Part shown: positions 58,790-64,000 of the stretch, piece by piece
Numbering within the stretch: the stretch's first letter is position 1
Layout: each line of letters opens with the position of its first letter
From: a virus
Length of the DNA stretch: 64,000 nucleotides
Virus record (IMG/VR): IMGVR_UViG_3300042545_000821
Span: 1-64,000 of that record
Reading direction: 5' to 3' (one strand)
Made by a program: the position numbers and the translations under genes
Notes under the pieces: model-generated
The model's database searches: none
The model's input: the letters and a program-made list of their open reading frames with translations, nothing else
Told to the model about the DNA's origin: nothing

Positions 58790-59035
58790 CTAATTAAGTG
58801 GCTGTCTTTTCCATTTTCCAATAGGACACTCTGCATCCGCAAGCGTTGTTTTTAACGGCATAATGCATCCGCATAGCTTACAGCTTTTTGTAACCTTAAT
58901 AAGGTTTTCACAAGACATGCATTCATCAAGTCTTTTTTTAATAATTTCCTGGTCATCAATTCTTTTGCCAGAATCAATTAAGTGCCAAGGCCTTGAGTCT
59001 CCAAGAGCCTCTTTCCATTCACTCCATTTAGACAT
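58790..59035 (-). CDS. DUF6171-like zinc-ribbon protein 2
   Basis: 81 residues. RLDECMSCENLIKVTKSCKLCGCIMPLKTTLADAECPIGKW is the same Cys pattern as at 47922-48164 (C-x2-C ... C-x2-C-G-C-I-M ... C-P-x-x-K-W), including a shared R-P-W before it. This is a paralogue. Both copies sit directly next to a 69-143-residue virion-adaptor-like gene, so they may work with it. Confidence 0.75.
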   Translation of the reverse strand: MSKWSEWKEALGDSRPWHLIDSGKRIDDQEIIKKRLDECMSCENLIKVTKSCKLCGCIMPLKTTLADAECPIGKWKRQPLN

Positions 59036-59038
59036 AGG

Positions 59039-59470
59039 TTACTCTGGAGACGTAAAGGTTGTGCCGTCCCAGATAGAGCCACGATTAACTGTTTGGCCTT
59101 CTGGTACCTTAATGACAATAACTTCTTGAGCAAAAGCAGCGGCGTTCATTAAATCTGTGTGACCACCTTTTGGAGATACCGTAGTTAAGAACACGGTGTT
59201 GTCCACTAGGAAAGAGTATCTTCCCCAATCAGGGGTATCGTTGAACCTTTCAGGTATTTCTCCTCCCGTAAAAGATTCACCGTCCCAAACTGATCCAGGA
59301 TAGACATTTGGGATATCTGTTGTAACCAGTGTTGTTATTGGCAGGCCGCTATTTAGCGCATTATCAATTCGCTGAATTAAAATGTCTGCTTGAGGGCTCT
59401 CAAGGTGTAGCATATTAAAAACTTCGTAAGAGTTTTCAGATACTTTTGTTGCATACGCATACGTACTCAT
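59039..59470 (-). CDS. Fibre-associated or adaptor protein, 143 aa
   Basis: Two copies of a V-x-x-G-S-[VI]-W-D-G-x-x-F-T motif (NVYPGSVWDGESFTGG and NRGSIWDGTTFTSPE). The N-terminus MSTYAYATKVSENSYEVFNM is a small beta part. Similar repeats are found in cyanophage and other aquatic myophage tail-side proteins. A fibre adaptor or assembly factor role is inferred. Its neighbour on one side is the FFP-repeat protein, on the other the zinc-ribbon protein. Confidence 0.6.
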   Translation of the reverse strand: MSTYAYATKVSENSYEVFNMLHLESPQADILIQRIDNALNSGLPITTLVTTDIPNVYPGSVWDGESFTGGEIPERFNDTPDWGRYSFLVDNTVFLTTVSPKGGHTDLMNAAAFAQEVIVIKVPEGQTVNRGSIWDGTTFTSPE

Positions 59471-59511
59471 TAAGTTCTCCTTTTGTAATTACTTAATAAA
59501 TATACCATATC

Positions 59512-60450
59512 TTAGTAAGCGCACTGACAACCGCACCCTGCGCCAAAGTCATACGCACAGAAGTAGCAAGCTGATCCACAGCCACCAAAGGATGGGAAGC
59601 TAGGTGGGAAGAAAGGAGGGAAGAACGGAGGGAAGAACGGGAAGAACGGTGGAAAGAATGGTGGAAAGAACGGGAAGAATGGGAAGAATGGCGGGAAAAA
59701 TGGTGGGAAGAAGGGAAAGAATGGCGGGAAAAATGGTGGGAAGAAAGGAAAGAATGGAAAGAATGGTGGGAAGAAAGGAGGAAAGAATGGGAAAAATGGT
59801 GGAAAGAATGGTGGGAAGAAAGGAAAAAACGGTGGGAAGAATGGCGGGAAGAATGGGGATAACGTAGTAATAGAGCCAGACGCAGCAGAAGCAACACTTG
59901 TTCCATTAGCGTTAGTTGCGGTGACTGTGTATGTCTGTGACGTTCCACCAGTATCAGCGATAGTAATTGGGGAAGTCGCACCTGTTCCAGTAGTGGCATC
60001 GGAGCCTGTTACGGTAAAGCCAGTAATTGCGCTACCACCAGTTGCTGGTGCTGTAAAAGCAATAGAGTTTTGATTAACTCCAGCAGTTGGGGTTGGGGCA
60101 GACATAGTTGCAGGAACTGTTGTTGCGGTAATAGAAGATGATGCTGCAGATGCCTGAGAGGTTCCCGCAGCGTTAGTAGCTGTTACAGTAAATGTGTAGG
60201 CTGTGTCAGACTGAAGTCCAGCTACCGTAATTGGGGAAGATGATCCAGTTCCAGTATATCCGCCAGGCGATGAGGTTACAGTAAACGATGTAGCAGCAGG
60301 GGACAGCGCAGGCAAAGAAAATGTAACTGTAGCTGCGCCATTGTTAAACGCTCTTCCTGTTCCAACATTTGTAGCAGATACGCTTGTTGGAGCTAATGGC
60401 TCTAAAAAGTCATTTGAAGCCTGTGACTTTTTTCCAACTCTTTTACCCAT
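59512..60450 (-). CDS. Fibronectin-III-like adhesin with FFPPFFPPFFP repeats and Cys-rich end
   Basis: 312 residues. After a basic start (MGKRVGKKS) two Ig/FnIII-like domains span residues 18-110 and 115-197 (SFTVTSSPGGYTG, YTFTVTATNAAGTS; GFTVTGSDATTG, YTVTATNANGTS). Residues 200-283 are Phe and Pro only: seven copies of FFPPFFPPFFP and two FFP linkers. The end SFGGCGSACYFC...GCGCQCAY has six cysteines. I infer a virion-surface or cell-surface adhesive protein; nothing like a membrane anchor is seen. CAGGAG precedes the ATG. Prolyl-hydroxylase-like genes lie 0.7-8 kb downstream. Confidence 0.8.
   Translation of the reverse strand: MGKRVGKKSQASNDFLEPLAPTSVSATNVGTGRAFNNGAATVTFSLPALSPAATSFTVTSSPGGYTGTGSSSPITVAGLQSDTAYTFTVTATNAAGTSQASAASSSITATTVPATMSAPTPTAGVNQNSIAFTAPATGGSAITGFTVTGSDATTGTGATSPITIADTGGTSQTYTVTATNANGTSVASAASGSITTLSPFFPPFFPPFFPFFPPFFPPFFPFFPPFFPPFFPFFPFFPPFFPPFFPFFPPFFPPFFPFFPFFPPFFPPFFPFFPPFFPPFFPPSFPSFGGCGSACYFCAYDFGAGCGCQCAY
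59602..59853 (-). repeat. 33-bp tandem coding repeat (FFPPFFPPFFP units)
   Basis: 252 bases encoding 84 residues, with seven 33-base units and two 9-base linkers. The coding strand is almost entirely pyrimidine, so the plus strand is a near-continuous purine run. The units vary at synonymous positions (TTC/TTT, CCA/CCG/CCC/CCT), which shows selection for the protein pattern over exact DNA repetition. Slippage between units could change the length. Confidence 0.95.
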
Positions 60451-60471
60451 TTAATTCTCCTGTATATTTTC

Positions 60472-62121
60472 TTAAGCTGTCAAGTCGCCGAAGACAACCC
60501 AGGTATTTTCTGCTCTTTTGAAAAGGGTGCATGAAGACCATTGGGTTCTCAGTTTTAATCCTGGTGTTGCGTTTACTGTTACTCCAGCAGCTCCAGCGAT
60601 TGTTACCTGCCCTGTAGAAGTTTGAAGAATATCAATTGATGTTCCTACTGGGAAGGCTACTGCCGAGTTTAAAGGTATTGTGAGCGTCATGGCGGATGAT
60701 GAAGCCATTTCAATTAAATCATCTCTTTCAGTCAATGCTGAAAGTGTGTAAGAGGCTGTCTTTTGAATAATAGGGGTACGTGATGGGACGCCTTCAAGGG
60801 CCTGTGTTCCATCTGAAAAGACAATTCCTGCAGCAGGAAGAGTTACAGTGCCAGTAAATGTGGGAGAAGCAAGCGGGGCTTTTAATCCAAGATTAGTTGT
60901 TACTGTTGATGCAAAGTTTGCATCGTCACCAAGTGCTGCTGCAAGCTCGTCAAGTGTGTTTAAAGCTGCTGGTGCTCCTGAAAGCAATGCATTTACTTGT
61001 GATGTTGCGTCTGCAATTGCTTCTGATTTAGCAGTTGCAATTGCTGAAGCCTGCGCTGTTGATACCGGCTTTGCTGAATCTGCTGTGTCGTCAACGTTTC
61101 CAAGACCAACCATAGACTTGGTAATGCCAGAAACGGTTCCTGTAAATGTAGGGCCTGAAAGGTTGGCTTTTAAATCAAGAGCGGTCTGTTGCGCTGTTGA
61201 TACCGGCTTACTTGCGTCTGCTGTGTTATCTACGTTACCTAGCCCTACGTGAGATTTAGTTACGCCTGAGACTGTTCCTGTGAAAGTTGGGTTAGCCAAG
61301 GGTGCATATGTAGAAGCCGCTGTTGCAGAGGCAAGTTTTAAATCAAGTGCTGTTTGTGTTGCTGTGGAAATTGGCTTGTTAGCATCTGTTGTATTATCTA
61401 CACTGCCTAGGCCTACATCTGATTTAACTAGTCCAGATGGAGTGGTAATTGTTTTATTTGTAAGGGTCTGAGTTCCAGTAGTTGTTACAAGAAGGCTAGT
61501 GTCTGTAATTCCATGAACATTTAATGTATCTGCTTCGTGAGTACCCAGTGACGTAGAGACTGCGTTAGAGGCTGCTGTATCAGCGTATGCTTTAGTTGCA
61601 AGTTCTGCTGTATCTGCAATCCCATGTACGGCCGTTGTGTCTGAGCTATGTGTGCTTACAGCCGTGTCTGCGTATGACTTTGTTGCAAGATCGGCGGTAT
61701 CGGCTATTCCATGAACAGAGGTTGTATCTGAGCTATGTGTTCCTATCGCATTTGTTGCATATTCTTGAGTAGCAATTGTTCCTGTTGAATCTGGAAGAGT
61801 TAATGTTCTGTCTGCTGTAGGGTCTGCTACTGCAAAGGTAGTCTCAAAAGCATTTGCAGTTGTGCCCTCAAATACAAGGCTGGCACCAGTGTCAAGAGAT
61901 ACTGTGCCAGTAAAAGTCGGGGAAGCAATTGGTGCGTAAAGGCTGGCTGCAGCTGCTGGAGTTAGGGTGATATAAGGTAGCGAAGCCCAAACTGTAAGTC
62001 CGTCTCCAACTTTAAGTTTCTTAGTGTCAGTCTCTACACCAACTTCACCTTCAAGAAGAATTGGGTTTGAGGCGGTCCACTCAGCCGCAGTTCCCCTGCG
62101 TAGTAGAATATTAACTGCCAT
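60472..62121 (-). CDS. Tail fibre protein with tropism-determinant-type N-terminus
   Basis: 549 residues. The start ILLRRGTAAEWTASNPILLEGEVGVETDTKKLKVGDG is the domain also seen at the N-terminus of phage major tropism determinants and many fibres. The middle has repeats of PTFTGTVS and VGLGNVDNTADASKPVSTAQ (at least three) and T-H-x-S-D-T-x-x-V-H-G-I-A-D-T units. These form trimeric coiled or beta-helical shafts. The C-terminal 120 residues differ and may be the receptor-binding head. No diversity-generating element was seen nearby. Confidence 0.85.
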   Translation of the reverse strand: MAVNILLRRGTAAEWTASNPILLEGEVGVETDTKKLKVGDGLTVWASLPYITLTPAAAASLYAPIASPTFTGTVSLDTGASLVFEGTTANAFETTFAVADPTADRTLTLPDSTGTIATQEYATNAIGTHSSDTTSVHGIADTADLATKSYADTAVSTHSSDTTAVHGIADTAELATKAYADTAASNAVSTSLGTHEADTLNVHGITDTSLLVTTTGTQTLTNKTITTPSGLVKSDVGLGSVDNTTDANKPISTATQTALDLKLASATAASTYAPLANPTFTGTVSGVTKSHVGLGNVDNTADASKPVSTAQQTALDLKANLSGPTFTGTVSGITKSMVGLGNVDDTADSAKPVSTAQASAIATAKSEAIADATSQVNALLSGAPAALNTLDELAAALGDDANFASTVTTNLGLKAPLASPTFTGTVTLPAAGIVFSDGTQALEGVPSRTPIIQKTASYTLSALTERDDLIEMASSSAMTLTIPLNSAVAFPVGTSIDILQTSTGQVTIAGAAGVTVNATPGLKLRTQWSSCTLFKRAENTWVVFGDLTA

Positions 62122-62405
62122 TACGAAACTCCTCCGTCATAAGACCCTGTGTAAGACCCTGCAAATGTGGATGATGAGACTCCGCCGTCTACATTTGGAG
62201 TTCCACCGTAGAAAGAGGCTGGTCTTCCACCATCTACGTTAAGTTGACCAGAGCCACCAGTACCGACAATGTCAATCCAAAGTGTGCCATCGTATATTCT
62301 TAATTTTAATGTTGTAGTATCAAAGTATAAGTCACCCGCCCGTTGGCCAACAGGCTCGCTGCTTTTAGCCAGTACGTTTAGAGGTACTAGTGCTTTTGTA
62401 CTCAT
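62121..62405 (-). CDS. Small fibre-base protein, 94 aa
   Basis: LVPLNVLAKSSEPVGQRAGDLYFDTTTLKLRIYDGTLWIDIV is the common fibre-attachment domain (also at the start of the next protein). The end has NVDGGRPASFYGGTPNVDGG, a Gly-rich tail with a repeated NVDGG. It probably links fibres to the baseplate. The start of the fibre at 60472-62121 overlaps its stop as TAATG. Confidence 0.65.
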   Translation of the reverse strand: MSTKALVPLNVLAKSSEPVGQRAGDLYFDTTTLKLRIYDGTLWIDIVGTGGSGQLNVDGGRPASFYGGTPNVDGGVSSSTFAGSYTGSYDGGVS

Positions 62406-62410
62406 TTATA

Positions 62411-63775
62411 TTATCCGATTACCACTACTCTGTAGGCATTAGATGTCGGTGCGGACGCAAAACCAAGTGTTACAGTGGATGTTGACGCACGTATGTTATC
62501 TACAATAACTTCTTCTCCCGTGGCCACTTCATAAACTTGAACGTGAACGTCTAGTGTTCCTAGGTTGTGAGTTACTGTATACGAGGTAGCTGATGTAGAG
62601 AGTGTTGTTGAATACTTTCTAGCTACTACTGTTGCATCAACAGAGATGGTATTGGTTCCAACAACGATACCGTTGCCGGCACCAATTGCAAAACCGTTAG
62701 CGTCTGTAGCGGCACCAGAGTTAGTAGCAAGCTTGATAGATCCGCCACCCGCAGCTGTCTGCAAACCACCTGTGGAAAGTGGGGCAAATGTGAAGTTAGT
62801 TCCTGTAAGAAGAACGCCGTTAGAGGCTGTGTATGTTCCAGCACCTGAGAACTGTGCAAAAGTAAGGGCAGTAGTTCCTAGTGTAATAGGGTTGTCAGTT
62901 GTTAATACCCAGCCGCTATTTCCGTTTATAGTTCCTTGTTCTACAAATGTAAACATTCCCGAAGTAACGTCTGCATTAGAGTTTGCGTCCAAAGCACGGT
63001 CTGGAGCTCCAGAGGCCTTAACTACGTAAATACCGTTTTCAGAACCATCTGCCTGATGCTTAACAAGAATGCGGTCACCAGTAGCAAGAGTTACTCCATC
63101 AAGAGTATCTCCATTCTCAAGGTCTGTAGCTAAAGTTACTGCGGCAGTAGTTGCTGCACGAACAGAGGCTTTGACATCAAGGCCTTGTGCAACAGAGTCT
63201 ACATAGTTTTTAGTTGCAGCATCCTGTGCGCTTACTGGGTCTGCTACGTTTGTGATTAGCTGGCTGTTCATTGAGAACGAGCTGGTTGGTGCTGTTAAAT
63301 CTGTTACCTTATTTGTAGTAAGGATTACTGTTCCGCTAGCATCGGGGAGAGTGATTGCGCGGTCAGCGGTTGGGTCAGTTGCAGTAAGTGTGGTTTCGTT
63401 ACCGTCTGCTGTAGAGCCTTCAAATACGATTGTGGAGTCTAGCGAAACCGTACCTGTAAAGGTCGGGTTAGCAAGAGGGGCCTTTAGGTCAAGTTGACCT
63501 TGAATACCTGAGGTAACTCCGTCAACGTAGTTAAGCTCTGTGGTAGTAAGCGTTGCTCCGTCAAGAATGTTGATTTCTGCAGCATCTGCAGTTACGCCAT
63601 TGAGTCCAACAGCTTCCCAGATCGTGCCATTATAAACACGCATTTCATTAGAAGCAGTGTTGTAGTAAATCTGACCTGTTACAGGGCTCGCCGGGTCAGT
63701 GGCTAAGTTTTGAATACGGGCATTTTGTAATTCTAATTTGCCTAAATCAATTGGGGTTAAAAATTTACGTGCCAT
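62411..63775 (-). CDS. Tail fibre protein, 454 aa
   Basis: The N-terminus LELQNARIQNLATDPASPVTGQIYYNTASNEMRVYNGTIWEAVG is the fibre-attachment domain. It is followed by LANPTFTGTVSLDSTIVFEGS, a long shaft with DPVSAQDAATKNYVDSVAQGLDVKASVRAA, a pattern in many phage fibres, and a C-terminal beta domain (VTHNLGTLDVHVQVYEVATGEEVIVDNIR). The C-terminal part is related to the 68-residue protein next to it. Confidence 0.85.
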   Translation of the reverse strand: MARKFLTPIDLGKLELQNARIQNLATDPASPVTGQIYYNTASNEMRVYNGTIWEAVGLNGVTADAAEINILDGATLTTTELNYVDGVTSGIQGQLDLKAPLANPTFTGTVSLDSTIVFEGSTADGNETTLTATDPTADRAITLPDASGTVILTTNKVTDLTAPTSSFSMNSQLITNVADPVSAQDAATKNYVDSVAQGLDVKASVRAATTAAVTLATDLENGDTLDGVTLATGDRILVKHQADGSENGIYVVKASGAPDRALDANSNADVTSGMFTFVEQGTINGNSGWVLTTDNPITLGTTALTFAQFSGAGTYTASNGVLLTGTNFTFAPLSTGGLQTAAGGGSIKLATNSGAATDANGFAIGAGNGIVVGTNTISVDATVVARKYSTTLSTSATSYTVTHNLGTLDVHVQVYEVATGEEVIVDNIRASTSTVTLGFASAPTSNAYRVVVIG

Positions 63776-63786
63776 TTACTATCTCC

Positions 63787-63993
63787 TTATGATAGGTAAG
63801 CTTTTCCGCTAAAGCCAGACCTAAACGTTAGCAGTACTGTAGTAGGGGTTGGATAAGAAATCTCTCCTTCAACAACACTACCCCCAGAGTCTACTACGGT
63901 AACATTTGGGTGAAAGGTTAAATTGTGAGAGATGGTCCAAGTATCGGAGGGGGTATTTTGGGCATAAACGAATCCCAGTTGCGGTACGCCCAT
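63787..63993 (-). CDS. Small fibre-tip-like protein, 68 aa
   Basis: WTISHNLTFHPNVTVVDSGGSVVEGEISYPTPTTVLLTFRSGFSGKAYLS resembles the C-terminal H-N-L ... V-x-V-x-x ... domain of the neighbouring fibre. It seems to be a single beta domain expressed alone, possibly a tip or a capping module. It is the first gene in reading order at the right edge; sequence upstream is too short to show a promoter. Confidence 0.65.
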   Translation of the reverse strand: MGVPQLGFVYAQNTPSDTWTISHNLTFHPNVTVVDSGGSVVEGEISYPTPTTVLLTFRSGFSGKAYLS

Positions 63994-64000
63994 ACTAAGG

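Noticed and set aside
59602-59853. Regular 33-bp repeats as a possible CRISPR array
   Set aside because: The units are contiguous, in frame and without spacers, so they are coding tandem repeats.
59604-59867. Plus-strand frame rich in Gly, Lys, Arg and Met
   Set aside because: It is the antisense of the repeat; no ribosome site and no other plus-strand genes.
59493-59999. His/Ser-rich frame (HSSHSFHRFF style) on the minus strand
   Set aside because: It is the out-of-frame reading of the FFP repeat DNA; the Fn-III-FFP frame has a ribosome site and recognisable domains.
60472-62121. Diversity-generating retroelement, suggested by the tropism-determinant-like N-terminus
   Set aside because: No reverse transcriptase, template repeat or variable repeat was seen; this N-terminal domain is common in ordinary fibres.
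1-64000. tRNA or rRNA genes
   Set aside because: The few gaps were read on both strands and contain no cloverleaf-like or rRNA-like sequence.

Overview
The window is a 64 kb piece of a double-stranded DNA phage with a contractile tail (myovirus morphology). Every gene I can support lies on the minus strand, so the genome reads from the right edge to the left. Three things point to an actinobacterial host: two WhiB-type Fe-S regulators, a SpoVS-like protein, and a small protein with an R-H-x-x-G-x-C-x-C tail that I recognise from actinophages. Base composition looks like about 40-45 percent GC by eye (not counted). Together with the many 2-oxoglutarate oxygenases, which are typical of aquatic phages, this suggests a low-GC freshwater or marine actinobacterium; the host call is inference.

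Right to left in reading order. 64-59 kb: fibre and adhesin genes with phage fibre repeats, a tropism-determinant-like N-terminus, and a protein with fibronectin-III-like domains, seven FFPPFFPPFFP repeats and a Cys-rich tail. 59-51 kb: an accessory block with seven different 2OG-Fe(II) oxygenases, a short-chain dehydrogenase, a glutathione-peroxidase-like protein, two DUF6065-like proteins and a zinc-ribbon protein. 51-47 kb: virion surface proteins, including one with a 36-cysteine insertion. 47.1-46.5 kb: four tiny genes joined by TAATG overlaps, then a clear terminator. 46.4-29 kb: the tail module, in the order neck and tail completion, sheath, tube, chaperone with a probable +1 frameshift, tape measure, LysM protein, hub, spike, gp25, gpJ, and a large carbohydrate-binding distal protein.

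28.7-13 kb: replication and recombination. This holds an initiator, a DnaC-like loader, a SWIM protein, a DnaB-like helicase, WhiB, primase, a SNF2-type helicase, a ribbon-helix-helix regulator, an SSB-like protein, family A DNA polymerase, RecA, an Hjc-like nuclease, a second WhiB, a RecB/Cas4-like nuclease, a RuvC-like resolvase and SpoVS. 12.6-10.6 kb: metallophosphoesterase and small membrane proteins that may be holins. 10.6-4.6 kb: small, mostly very basic or zinc-binding proteins of unknown role plus a thioredoxin. 4.6 kb to the left edge: a nucleotidyltransferase-like protein, a HAD-like protein, a TGT-like barrel protein and a B12-dependent ribonucleotide reductase cut by the edge.

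How the parts fit: the reductase, thioredoxin, polymerase, helicases and recombinases form a self-sufficient recombination-linked replication system. The tail block is complete, while capsid, portal and terminase are not in this window. The most interesting idea is that the prolyl-hydroxylase-like oxygenases sit among fibre genes next to an extremely proline-rich fibre protein, so they may modify virion proteins. No tRNA, CRISPR, integrase or transposon was seen.
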